Source: DAMCZI01 sp032095175 (GTDB lineage Bacteria > Bacillota > Clostridia > Clostridiales > Caloramatoraceae). From it: a DNA stretch of 64,000 nt. Below the pieces are notes generated by a model that was not told the origin of the DNA, did not search any database, and saw only the letters and a program-made list of their open reading frames with translations. The DNA lies in assembly GCA_032095175.1 (NCBI GenBank), contig DAMCZI010000028.1, positions 1 to 64,000 on the forward strand, in the 5' to 3' direction. A program made the translations under genes and the position numbers. Shown here one piece after another: positions 25,914 to 34,338 of this stretch (positions within the stretch are counted from its first letter, which is position 1; each line of letters opens with the position of its first letter).

Positions 25914-27176
25914 TTAATTGCTCTTTTCTATTCCCCATAGTGTAATTTTGCCATTGTCATTTCTTCCAAACTCATATTGTTCGTCTATCCATGTATGATG
26001 AAATATTGTTTCTGATATTGGATAAAATGGCAGCATGTATTCATCATCAATGGTAAAGAACATCTTTTCTTTATCTCTTGCCACTGTTAGCTTAATATCT
26101 GGTTCTTCATATACTCCCATGTAGCTTTCGTAAACTTTAGGATCAAGGTTAAATATCTCTGGTCTTTTTGGAAGTTCATATTTTTGACCAAATACTATAG
26201 CAGCAAGTACTTCACTGATTTTCCATACAGCTGTAAAACCATAATTGCTTAATACAACAATAGATACTTTATCATCAGTATACCTATGCAATTCATTTAA
26301 AAAGCCTTCACAGCCTCCTCCATGATTAACTCTTTTTCTATTATATTTTTCATCTATATTCACCCCATATCCATAATCATTTTTATATGGTGTTTCCATT
26401 TTTTCAAGAGAGGCCTCATTAATAAGCTTTCCATTATGCAAAGCTTGATCCCATAGATACATATCTTCAACTGTTGAATATATGCCTCCAGATGAAAAAA
26501 CTGTGTTCATATCTATATACTCACAATGAATTAGATTATCCCCATTTAAATAATATCCTGAAGCACTATTTTGTATTAGAGTCTTATTGTCATCAACTCC
26601 TGTGTTTCTCATTGCCAATGGTTCAAATATATTTTCCTTTAAAAATTGGCTATACTTTTTTCCTGAAACCCTTTCTATAATAAGTCCTAATAGATAGTAT
26701 CCTGAATTACTATAGTTCCAACCTTCTCCCGGTTCAAAATCCAATGGCTTATCTTTGAAACTTCCTATTAACTCTTCAGATGTATATGGAAGCTTGTAAA
26801 ACTTCTTATGAGAATATGGAATATCAGCATAATTAAAAAATCCTGCTGTATGTGTTAATAAATGGTGAACCGTAATTCTTTCATCAAATTCAGGGTACTC
26901 AGGAAAGTATTTTCTTATGCTGTCATTTACACTAATTAAACCTCTTTCCTCAAGCATTAAGATTGCAACTGCTGTAAACTGTTTTGTTATGGACCATAGT
27001 CTAAATTTTGTTTCAGTTGTATTAGGTATGTTATGCTCAATATTAGCTAATCCATATCCGTCTTTAAATACAACCTCCCCTTCTTTTATAACCATTATAG
27101 CCCCACTAAAAGCCCATGTTTTTACATACCTATTCATATATTCATCTATTTTTAATTTAATTTCTTCATTAGTCAT
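25914..27176 (-). CDS. serine beta-lactamase-like hydrolase (class C / D-alanyl-esterase type)
   Basis: A 420-aa serine hydrolase of the beta-lactamase superfamily. It carries the nucleophile motif SITK near residue 60, the second motif YSNSGYYLLG near residue 151 and HGGGCEGF near residue 285 in place of KTG. LLTHTAGF is also typical. No signal peptide or membrane anchor is visible, so it appears cytosolic, unusual for a true beta-lactamase and more like an esterase or peptidase of this fold. The ribosome binding site AAAGGGGG lies unusually far upstream with a hairpin between it and the ATG (27185-27238). The last 70 residues look like the C-terminal lipocalin-like add-on of this family. 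Confidence 0.87.
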   Translation of the reverse strand: MTNEEIKLKIDEYMNRYVKTWAFSGAIMVIKEGEVVFKDGYGLANIEHNIPNTTETKFRLWSITKQFTAVAILMLEERGLISVNDSIRKYFPEYPEFDERITVHHLLTHTAGFFNYADIPYSHKKFYKLPYTSEELIGSFKDKPLDFEPGEGWNYSNSGYYLLGLIIERVSGKKYSQFLKENIFEPLAMRNTGVDDNKTLIQNSASGYYLNGDNLIHCEYIDMNTVFSSGGIYSTVEDMYLWDQALHNGKLINEASLEKMETPYKNDYGYGVNIDEKYNRKRVNHGGGCEGFLNELHRYTDDKVSIVVLSNYGFTAVWKISEVLAAIVFGQKYELPKRPEIFNLDPKVYESYMGVYEEPDIKLTVARDKEKMFFTIDDEYMLPFYPISETIFHHTWIDEQYEFGRNDNGKITLWGIEKSN

Positions 27177-27184
27177 ATTTTATC

Positions 27185-27238
27185 TTTAGTGAGGGAGTAT
27201 ATTATAAGTACATACTCTCACTAAATCTATCCCCCTTT
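27185..27238 (-). promoter_or_regulatory. hairpin between ribosome binding site and start codon
   Basis: AAAGGGGG (minus, 27238-27231) is 54 nt from the ATG at 27176. The interval contains a 9-bp perfect stem (27225-27217 with 27193-27185) extended by AGTAT/ATACT. If the stem forms, the ribosome binding site and ATG are brought to a normal distance of about 13 nt. No other good site is nearer. Confidence 0.6.
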
Positions 27239-27333
27239 CATTTCAAACACTTTTTTAGTGTTAATAAGTTTTTAATTGTTTTTTAAGAAGATCGAGAATC
27301 AACTCAACTTTGTATTATGGTAGTTATCTATGC

Positions 27334-28281
27334 TTATGAATATATAATTTCTGAAAGATAACCTCCTTCTCCATCAGCTAATGAGAGCAATTTATTGTAT
27401 GCATCCAATTCTTCAAGTTTCCCTTCAGGATTTTCAAACCAAAATTCAAGGAATCGCTGGCGATATAAAATTGCATACCCTAATATCAAATCAGTGCTAC
27501 TAGAATCTACTAACATAGGCTTTAACAATTCAATGACATCCCTTTTGTATTGCTGATATTCCTGAGTTTTGCAGTCACTCATAAAATCGCTTTCATCTGA
27601 AAAAAAAGCCAAATTAATAAGGGAATGTAAATCAAGTCCTGAAGGGGCAATCACAGAAAATTCAAAGTCCAATAGTGATACGACTCTACCATTAGACCAT
27701 AATAGGTTGTCCATAGTTATATCTCCATGATTCAATACATGCGTCATTGAATTATGTTTCTCCCAAAAACGCTCTAAAATACCATAAAAAATATCTATTT
27801 GTTCAGCAGAAAAAATTTTTTGATGCTTGCATTTTTCCAAGCATGAATATGTCTCTTTAACATCAAATGAACTATACCAAGCCTTCCTACTGGACAAATT
27901 CTCGATTTTACTGATATCTACATTATGCAATAGCTCCATCATTCTTAAAATTTGTCTAATTGCTTCAGTTCGTTCCTTCCAATCCAGCTTGCTCCAAACT
28001 TCGCTTAAGTTATTTCCATATATTCGTTTAGAAAGACTCCATTCATATCCATCTGTAATACCTACCGCAATATTAACAGGATATCCGATTGTATCAGGTA
28101 AATATTTTGATAATCTTACTTCCCGTCCGATTCTATCACTGTCTTTTTTAAATGATAAACGTAAGGCTAAATCTCCGTTAAGCCAAACTGCATTTGTCCA
28201 GCCTCCTGCACGTGCTGCAGTTTTAAAATCTAAACCATAATTACTAAAAATACTTGCTGCTATTCTTTCCTGTTTGTTCAT
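27334..28281 (-). CDS. APH-family phosphotransferase
   Basis: A 315-aa phosphotransferase of the aminoglycoside phosphotransferase/choline kinase superfamily. It has WTNAVWLNGDLALRLSFK (nucleotide-binding strand and Lys), the catalytic loop LNHGDITMDNLLW near residue 187 and the metal-binding SLLDFEFSV near residue 204. GGAGGC precedes the ATG. The next gene on the strand is in another direction of use only by spacing: the acetyltransferase at 28308 ends 26 bp upstream, so the two may form an operon. It is different in sequence from the kinase at 262. Substrate unknown. Confidence 0.85.
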   Translation of the reverse strand: MNKQERIAASIFSNYGLDFKTAARAGGWTNAVWLNGDLALRLSFKKDSDRIGREVRLSKYLPDTIGYPVNIAVGITDGYEWSLSKRIYGNNLSEVWSKLDWKERTEAIRQILRMMELLHNVDISKIENLSSRKAWYSSFDVKETYSCLEKCKHQKIFSAEQIDIFYGILERFWEKHNSMTHVLNHGDITMDNLLWSNGRVVSLLDFEFSVIAPSGLDLHSLINLAFFSDESDFMSDCKTQEYQQYKRDVIELLKPMLVDSSSTDLILGYAILYRQRFLEFWFENPEGKLEELDAYNKLLSLADGEGGYLSEIIYS

Positions 28282-28307
28282 AGATTGCCTCCTATAAACC
28301 TTTTTTT

Positions 28308-28775
28308 TTATAACAATTCTTTCTCTGCTACCTCTCGTTTTGAGAATTGTAAATCCTTTTGTCTATGATAAAATTCATGGGCTTGTTCATTTTCAGCAGT
28401 AAATAAATAATATCTTTTTACACCTTTACTCTTAAAATATTCCTCCGCACCTTTGAATAATTTCTTTGCTATCCCAATGCCTCTCTTATCCTTTAATACA
28501 TAAACCCAATCGATATATCCTGTTTTTTCACAATCCATCAAGCTCACTATTATAGCTATATCACATCTTCCAACAATTTTGCCATCCAATACTGCAGCAA
28601 TTATTTTATTATTCTCCAGTGTATCAAAGTTAAGATTTACAAGCTGATTATAATATTCTTCCTCATTAAAATCCTGGAGCCAGATTTCTGGTTCTGTTAT
28701 TCGTGCTTGTCTTTCAAACTCACATAAAGCTGATAAATACTCCGCTGTAACATATTTTATTACTATATCTTTCAT
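28308..28775 (-). CDS. GNAT acetyltransferase
   Basis: A 155-aa GNAT protein with IIAAVLDGKIVGRCDIAI, YIDWVYVLKDKRGIGIAKKLFKGAEEYF (acetyl-CoA loop with the RGIGIAKKL version of the Q/RxxGxG/A motif) and YYLFTAENEQAHEFYHRQKDL at the end. The ATG is preceded by GGGAGG. It is upstream of the APH-like kinase on the same strand and probably co-transcribed. The C-terminus FSKREVAEKELL is ordinary for the family. Substrate unknown. Confidence 0.85.
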   Translation of the reverse strand: MKDIVIKYVTAEYLSALCEFERQARITEPEIWLQDFNEEEYYNQLVNLNFDTLENNKIIAAVLDGKIVGRCDIAIIVSLMDCEKTGYIDWVYVLKDKRGIGIAKKLFKGAEEYFKSKGVKRYYLFTAENEQAHEFYHRQKDLQFSKREVAEKELL

Positions 28776-28794
28776 TTTTTCCTCCCTAAGTGAC

Positions 28795-28829
28795 AGCCAC
28801 TTGACATTTCGTTAAGATGTCAAATGGCT
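28795..28829 (-). repeat. intergenic hairpin, dispersed palindrome family
   Basis: 13-bp arms with one mismatch (28795-28807 with 28817-28829). The core CCACTTGACATTT is close to those at 19072 and 5716. It follows the stop of the metalloprotease-like gene and probably acts as a weak terminator. Confidence 0.6.
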
Positions 28830-28842
28830 TAATATATTACAA

Positions 28843-29697
28843 CTAAAACTTCTCCAAATATTTTGTTATAAGAACTTCTAACTCATTCATTTCAATATTA
28901 GCCAGTTCTTTAGTGGAATAATTGCCGCTTATGTTTTTAATAAACTCACAGCCTAGATAATATCCCACATCACTATGTTCTTTAAAATCAACCCAGCTTC
29001 CATAAAAACATTGTGTGCTTATACCATTTTTCATTCTATGCAGATATTCCCTACATATTTCATCATGATTATCCTGACACCATTTTAACCAACAATTGTT
29101 ATCTTGGTGGTAAAATCCATCCTTATATAACACTTGTTCATATCTCTGAGCAAAGCCCTCTGTATATAATTGCCATATACTTTCTTCTCTTTCTGTATTG
29201 AACTGTATGTCTAGATTTTGATTTCTAAGTATACTGTGAGCCACATGGCTTAATTCATGATATATAAGACCAATCATTAGTTTTTCTTCATGCCAATTAA
29301 GCTCCGCTACCTTCTCTGCCCCTATCAGTACAGCTGGATGTGAATTTATTTCAGTTGCCCATCCTGCACCATTACACAAACCTATATAAAAATATATGTA
29401 GACCTCCTCATCAATTGAAAAGGTATGCTGAAAATTATTACTCAGACTTTCTATAAGCTTGATGAAATTATCATGTGCCGTCTCTATTTTATTAAAGTTT
29501 GAAATCAATGCATCAAGTATTATAGGTTTAATATTTATATCAAAATCATATTCTATGGAGTCCTTCAAGCATTGCTCTTTGATTTCATTATATGGCAAAA
29601 TGTATTCTTTCCAGCACTCTAATACATCTGCTGTTCCATTAATTAATCTCTTTCTCATCTCAAGAATTTCATTGAAGGTATCTACAACTTTTAACAT
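28843..29697 (-). CDS. putative zinc metalloprotease (HExxH)
   Basis: A 284-aa protein with the zinc motif YHELSHVAH near residue 147 and a downstream YTEGFAQRYE near residue 178 that could supply the third ligand (Glu), as in gluzincin-type or DUF2268-like predicted proteases. No signal peptide or membrane helix, so it is cytosolic. The ATG at 29697 is preferred because GGTGAGA lies six bases upstream; another in-frame ATG is at 29709. It ends 30 bp after the GNAT gene at 29739 and may share a transcript. The exact family was not recognised and the substrate is unknown. Confidence 0.7.
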   Translation of the reverse strand: MLKVVDTFNEILEMRKRLINGTADVLECWKEYILPYNEIKEQCLKDSIEYDFDINIKPIILDALISNFNKIETAHDNFIKLIESLSNNFQHTFSIDEEVYIYFYIGLCNGAGWATEINSHPAVLIGAEKVAELNWHEEKLMIGLIYHELSHVAHSILRNQNLDIQFNTEREESIWQLYTEGFAQRYEQVLYKDGFYHQDNNCWLKWCQDNHDEICREYLHRMKNGISTQCFYGSWVDFKEHSDVGYYLGCEFIKNISGNYSTKELANIEMNELEVLITKYLEKF

Positions 29698-29738
29698 ACT
29701 TCTCACCATCCAGAATTAATAGTTCCATTTATATTTAA

Positions 29739-30236
29739 TCACTTTACCTTCAGTTCAAAATAGTCACTCTTTTCATCCTCAGAAACCTTAACAAAACCAA
29801 GTGAAGTAAATAGATTTCTTGAGCGGTCATTGTATTTATATATTTCTATGGATATTTTACTTAATCCTATTTCTTTTGCATGTTCAATCAATTTTGAAAC
29901 AACCTTGCCGCCAATGCCTTTACCCCAATATGCTTCATCTCCAATTACTATTGGTAGGTTCTTCTCTGATAAAGAAGCATCTCCAATAGGTTTCCATGCA
30001 TTATTTTCATAGGCTTCTATAAAGTAAACTTCCCCTTGATTGCCTAAGGACTTATACATACATTGTATGTTGTGAAGATCATAAACCTTATTTGTTACTC
30101 CCTCTGAGTAATACATTACTTTTGGGTTGTGATACCATTTAACAGCAACACTCCATTCACTTTCATCAGGCTTTCTTATTCTTAAATTTTCATCAATTTT
30201 TATAATTTCAGGTTGAATTACATTTTCAATTGCCAT
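29739..30236 (-). CDS. GNAT acetyltransferase
   Basis: A 165-aa GNAT-fold protein: LRIRKPDESEW at the first strand, WYHNPKVMYYSEGV, YWGKGIGGKVVSKLIEHA (acetyl-CoA loop) and ISIEIYKYNDRSRNLFTSLGF. This order resembles the RimI/AAC(6')-like group that acetylates amines of proteins or aminoglycosides, but the substrate cannot be inferred. GGAGGAG precedes the ATG. It is 26 bp downstream of the nucleotidyltransferase gene on the same strand. Confidence 0.84.
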   Translation of the reverse strand: MAIENVIQPEIIKIDENLRIRKPDESEWSVAVKWYHNPKVMYYSEGVTNKVYDLHNIQCMYKSLGNQGEVYFIEAYENNAWKPIGDASLSEKNLPIVIGDEAYWGKGIGGKVVSKLIEHAKEIGLSKISIEIYKYNDRSRNLFTSLGFVKVSEDEKSDYFELKVK

Positions 30237-30262
30237 TATTACTCCTCCATATGCGCAGTCAT

Positions 30263-31030
30263 TTATCGATTTAATAATAATCTATTCATTGTCAATCTTA
30301 ATTCCCTGTGAAAGCTGTTCATTTCACCTAATTGCTGCTCTGTTACAGCCTTGTCTTCACAAATCTTTCCATTAATATAGTTATTAATAAGTTCAAATAT
30401 CTCTTTATTAACAACTGGTGGATTATTGCGTAGATATGTATCTATAACCTTTAATTTATTAAACTCAAAAATTCCCTTTTCAATAAGTAAGTATCTTTTC
30501 AATAGTATTAATATACTGTTTGAGCAGGCAGTTATTGATAATAACTGTTTAGAATTTATAAATGACTCATCCCACCAATCCTCAAAAGCCTTTGCATATT
30601 CTATAATTGCATTTCGGTCCGGCATAGGTATTGAGTCAGTGTCAAAATCGCCATATAATAAAAGTCCCTGTGCCTTAAGATTGATAATTTCTAAAACTAA
30701 TTCATCGGTTTTATTATATGGTGGATAAAGCTGACTCTTTAAAATTACAATTGATCCAAATCCCTTTGGTATATTATATTTATTCTGATATTCATCAGCA
30801 ATTTTTTCTACTAACATTTTATCCTCTGATACCTTGTTTGTTAGTAAGATTTCCTTACTATCATCTACAATAATTAACGTATCAATATCACTTTGCCCTG
30901 GTCGATAATATCCTCCTCCAAGGGAGCCAATTGCAAAAACAGCTATCAAAGAATCTCCACCGATTTTTGCAATCTCACAAGCAAATTCCTTTGCAATTTC
31001 AATAGCCTGTTCCACTGAAATAAAACTCAT
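30263..31030 (-). CDS. nucleotidyltransferase-domain protein
   Basis: A 255-aa protein with an N-terminal nucleotidyltransferase core: FAIGSLGGGYYRPGQSDIDTLIIVDD, giving GS then DxD near residues 33-46. A mostly helical C-terminal half follows (AFEDWWDESFINSKQLL, and ending FHRELRLTMNRLL), a layout like aminoglycoside nucleotidyltransferases of the ANT type and related proteins. GGGGGATG precedes the ATG. It heads a small minus-strand group with the acetyltransferase at 29739. A small-molecule AMP-transfer role is inferred from architecture only. Confidence 0.8.
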   Translation of the reverse strand: MSFISVEQAIEIAKEFACEIAKIGGDSLIAVFAIGSLGGGYYRPGQSDIDTLIIVDDSKEILLTNKVSEDKMLVEKIADEYQNKYNIPKGFGSIVILKSQLYPPYNKTDELVLEIINLKAQGLLLYGDFDTDSIPMPDRNAIIEYAKAFEDWWDESFINSKQLLSITACSNSILILLKRYLLIEKGIFEFNKLKVIDTYLRNNPPVVNKEIFELINNYINGKICEDKAVTEQQLGEMNSFHRELRLTMNRLLLNR

Positions 31031-31119
31031 AGGTCATCCCCCTACTTTTAGCTGCTTTACAGCTAAATATACTTTTAAATATTAAGTACTATATTAATCT
31101 CTCTAAATATTATGAATTA

Positions 31120-31208
31120 GGTATTGTGCATTAATGAAACAAATAATATGGTTTTACATAAATGCTTATAACCATACAATATAGAATCATTTATGCGAAA
31201 CATATAAC
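31120..31208. repeat. dispersed palindromic repeat, copy 2 (inverted)
   Basis: On the minus strand this is about 75-80% identical to 10022-10110: the blocks TATATGTTTCGCATAAATGA, CATTTATG, CATATT and TTCATTAAT occur in the same order. The hairpin arms have one to two changes. It lies between the MFS gene and the nucleotidyltransferase gene. Confidence 0.65.
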
Positions 31209-31215
31209 ACCATCA

Positions 31216-32421
31216 TTATAAATTTTCAAGCTTTGGAATACCATATATATTTTTATTAAAACAATAGTATACTCCTATTATAGTTAAGCAAATACCATAT
31301 AAAATCATAGTGTTATTAATATGTATATTGGAAACCAACACCCCGCCTATTATAGAACCAATAGGCATTGCTAGTGTAATAATACTATCCAAGGTAGCGC
31401 TTGCTCTTCCTAAAAATTCTCTTGGAATTAATGCCTGAAACATTGAAGCATACATAATATTTATTGCTCCAAAGAACAGATAGCTTAAGAACAAGAAAAT
31501 ATACACAAGAATAACATTATCGGTTAAGCACATAAAAATCCAAAATACCCCTTCAATAACAGAACCAAAGGCAATGAATTTCCCAGGATTAAGCTTTTGC
31601 TGAACAAAGTTTACTAATATAGCTCCACAAAAGCTTCCAGCTGCTCTAACACTCATCAAAATTCCATACATTAACTCAGAATTGTCAAATTTACGAGCAA
31701 AATATGGGAATCCTACTGCATTTATTGAGTGAAACAAATTTATAATAACAAGTGTAACCAACATCATCCTAAAAGCACTTTCTCCTAAGACTTTAAATCC
31801 ATCTATCAGCTCACGTTTATACACCTTAAAATTAAATTCCTCAATTTCATCTGATGGCTTATAATTAAATTTAACAAATTTCATTATAAGTAAAGGCATA
31901 ATAAACAACACTAAATTTACTTTGTATAATATATAAATCGTAAACAAGCTTACTAATAATCCTGAAATTCCATTAAATAATAAGTCCACAATTTTATATG
32001 TAATATCCATTATTGAATTTGCTGTTACAAGTTCCTTGTTCTTCACTAAATTAGGTATCATTGTTTCTTCAATTGGATAGGTTATTGAAGATAAAAATGT
32101 TGATAATAATATAATAAAAAACAGTAAATAAATATTCATTAGATTTAAATGCAGCAGCAAAACTAAAATTACAGTTAATATAACCTGTCCAATATTAGCA
32201 AAGAGTAAAATCTTCTTTGCATTAAAATGATCAATAAATGGACCAACAATAAAATTGAAGTTTTCTGGCAGTGTAAAACAGAACACAGCAACTCCTGTTA
32301 GTAATGGAGATTTTGATGATACATACCACAAGGTTACTATATAAAACAAGCTATCTGCCATGTTTATTAACAATCTTATAATAACTAAAGCTAAAAATGA
32401 TTTGTTTTTAAATACTGACAT
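31216..32421 (-). CDS. MFS exporter
   Basis: A 401-aa major facilitator with about twelve hydrophobic segments (for example LVIIRLLINMADSLFYIVTLWYV at the start and FMCLTDNVILVYIFLFLSYLFF later). It has the loop PFIDHFNAKKILLFAN after helix 2, typical of the macrolide/drug efflux (MFS_3) group, and FLGRASATLDSI in the second half. GAGAGGA precedes the ATG. A long inverted repeat separates it from the upstream ABC pair. It probably exports a drug or metabolite by proton antiport; the substrate is unknown. Confidence 0.86.
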   Translation of the reverse strand: MSVFKNKSFLALVIIRLLINMADSLFYIVTLWYVSSKSPLLTGVAVFCFTLPENFNFIVGPFIDHFNAKKILLFANIGQVILTVILVLLLHLNLMNIYLLFFIILLSTFLSSITYPIEETMIPNLVKNKELVTANSIMDITYKIVDLLFNGISGLLVSLFTIYILYKVNLVLFIMPLLIMKFVKFNYKPSDEIEEFNFKVYKRELIDGFKVLGESAFRMMLVTLVIINLFHSINAVGFPYFARKFDNSELMYGILMSVRAAGSFCGAILVNFVQQKLNPGKFIAFGSVIEGVFWIFMCLTDNVILVYIFLFLSYLFFGAINIMYASMFQALIPREFLGRASATLDSIITLAMPIGSIIGGVLVSNIHINNTMILYGICLTIIGVYYCFNKNIYGIPKLENL

Positions 32422-32452
32422 AGTAAAATCCTCTCTAGATGAGAATATCCAA

Positions 32453-32543
32453 AGGTAACAGGTACTTGAGTTTTGAGTTGTTTAATGAAAGCATCTGACG
32501 ATGCTTTTGATTAAATAACTCAAAACTCAAGAGCCTGTCACCT
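32453..32543. repeat. long inverted repeat between the ABC pair and the MFS gene
   Basis: About 35-nt arms (from 32453 and ending 32543) pair almost completely. A second small stem AAGCATC/GATGCTT sits at the tip. The left part CAGGTACTTGAGTTTTGAG mirrors the right. It lies 31 bp upstream of the MFS start and 16 bp after the exporter stop. No T run follows, so it could be an mRNA stabiliser, a leaky terminator or a miniature element. Confidence 0.65.
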
Positions 32544-32559
32544 ATGACAACCTCACCTT

Positions 32560-34338
32560 TTAAATGAACATTTGTATTTCCTTTGAAGTTTTCAATAGTT
32601 CTGGTAATTTCCCATGAGCTTCAATTGCACCATCCTTCATTAGTATAATATTATCAGCCTGCTCAATAACTTGTTTTCTGTTTGATACAATTATGCAGGT
32701 TGGTTTATTATCACTAAAGAGTCTTGACCAAAGAGCTTTTTCCGTTTCCACATCAAGAGCACTTGAAATATCATCAAAAACAAGCAATTGAGCTTTTCTT
32801 ATAAACATACGTGCCGCTGCAACTCTTTGCAGCTGTCCTCCTGAAAGCTTTACTCCCTTAGGACCGATTACTGTATCCAAACCAGCTTCAAGCTCATCAA
32901 TATCTCTTTCTAGTACAGCTGAATTTATTGCTCCCTCTAAATCTGCTGTCTTTTTAGAAATTCCTAGTAAAATGTTGTTTTTTACCGTTTCGCTGAACAA
33001 ATTAGGAATCTGTGATGTATAAGCACTTACAGGTGGAATAAAAAATGTTTGTGGGTTTTCTATTTTATTTCCATTCCAATATATCTCACCAGAATCTGCT
33101 GGTAAAAGCCCAATTAAAGCTTTAAGAAGAGTACTTTTCCCACAGCCTGTACGACCACAAATTACTGTAACCTCACCTTTATTCAAAGTAAAGCTTATAT
33201 TTTTTATTCCTTTATCAAAACCTTCGTAGCAGTAGCTTAACCCTCTTACCTCCAAGGTTTTTAACTCTCTATCCTTTATATTTATTTCTACTTCATTTGT
33301 TTTTTGATGTTTAAAAGCATCCTTTTCCTTAAAATATATAGCTTTATGCTTTACGATTTCATCATCAGTTTTACTTCCAGTTAAGCCTATAATTCTTTTT
33401 ATAGACACACCTGTTTGCTGAAAATGCACAAGGAAGTTTCCTGTTGATTCTATACTATCGGTGACAAAGCCCAAATAATATACAAACAAAGCAAAATCAC
33501 CTACACCAAAGCTTCCAGATTTAATAGCATATGCAGCTAACAACAGTACCAATCCTGTTCCTAGATTAACTGCATTATTATATATCGAATCTATTAATTG
33601 AGATAAAAGACAATCCTTAACCATTAGGCGATGTCTCTTCTTATTTAGCCCTTTTAAATTGTTAATAATGGATTTTTTAGAACCTGAAACCTTAATAGCA
33701 AGTACAGATTCAAATATTTCTCCAATCGCCCCAGTTACACTTGCAGTTGCTTTTCTTGATTGCTCTCTATTTTTTTCAACTCTTTTTTCTGATCTTTGAG
33801 CCAATACTATAATAGCTGCCAAGGGGGCAAAAACTAAAATTGTCATCTTTATGTTTATCGTCATTAGTATAACAATTGCAGCAACTGCACGAGTTATTTG
33901 TCCAGTTAACCATGATAACCACCCTACAGATGCTTGAACAATTTCAACATCATCCCTAAAGGAATTAATAGCCTCCCCAACAGATGTTGGTATTGCCTTT
34001 GCACCAGCTTTTTTTAATATGGAGCTCAGCATGTTTCTTCTAAGCAGTGCTGATATGTATAATTCATGTTTCCCTGAACTTTTAAAGCCTAAATGCAGTA
34101 TAGATATTTGTATTACAGTTATCATTATTATCAGAAATAACAATCCTATTATCCCTATATTTAATTTTGGTTTTCCAGCAAGAATATCGAAAAATTCCTT
34201 TACTAAAACTCCATATATCAGTGGTATAGCATCCTTTATTATCCAAAGTATAATTACAGCCAAGTACAACCACGTCTTATATTTTAATAGCTCAAAGATA
34301 TAGCAGGAAGTCCTCATTTTATTACCTTTTGCCTCCAT
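32560..34338 (-). CDS. heterodimeric ABC exporter subunit, degenerate ATP site (module 2)
   Basis: A 592-aa half-exporter paralogous to the protein at 5771. Membrane domain over residues 1-330, then Walker A GRTGCGKSTLLKALIG, signature LSGGQLQRVAAAR, Walker B LLVFDDISSALD (Asp for the catalytic Glu) and H-loop VSNRKQ (Asn for His). It therefore supplies the degenerate ATP site of a heterodimer with the gene immediately upstream. The ATG overlaps the partner's stop as TAATG. A site GAGGAGG precedes it; a second ATG with AAAAGG lies seven codons in. Substrate unknown; lipid-linked or drug export is usual. Confidence 0.9.
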   Translation of the reverse strand: MEAKGNKMRTSCYIFELLKYKTWLYLAVIILWIIKDAIPLIYGVLVKEFFDILAGKPKLNIGIIGLLFLIIMITVIQISILHLGFKSSGKHELYISALLRRNMLSSILKKAGAKAIPTSVGEAINSFRDDVEIVQASVGWLSWLTGQITRAVAAIVILMTINIKMTILVFAPLAAIIVLAQRSEKRVEKNREQSRKATASVTGAIGEIFESVLAIKVSGSKKSIINNLKGLNKKRHRLMVKDCLLSQLIDSIYNNAVNLGTGLVLLLAAYAIKSGSFGVGDFALFVYYLGFVTDSIESTGNFLVHFQQTGVSIKRIIGLTGSKTDDEIVKHKAIYFKEKDAFKHQKTNEVEINIKDRELKTLEVRGLSYCYEGFDKGIKNISFTLNKGEVTVICGRTGCGKSTLLKALIGLLPADSGEIYWNGNKIENPQTFFIPPVSAYTSQIPNLFSETVKNNILLGISKKTADLEGAINSAVLERDIDELEAGLDTVIGPKGVKLSGGQLQRVAAARMFIRKAQLLVFDDISSALDVETEKALWSRLFSDNKPTCIIVSNRKQVIEQADNIILMKDGAIEAHGKLPELLKTSKEIQMFI

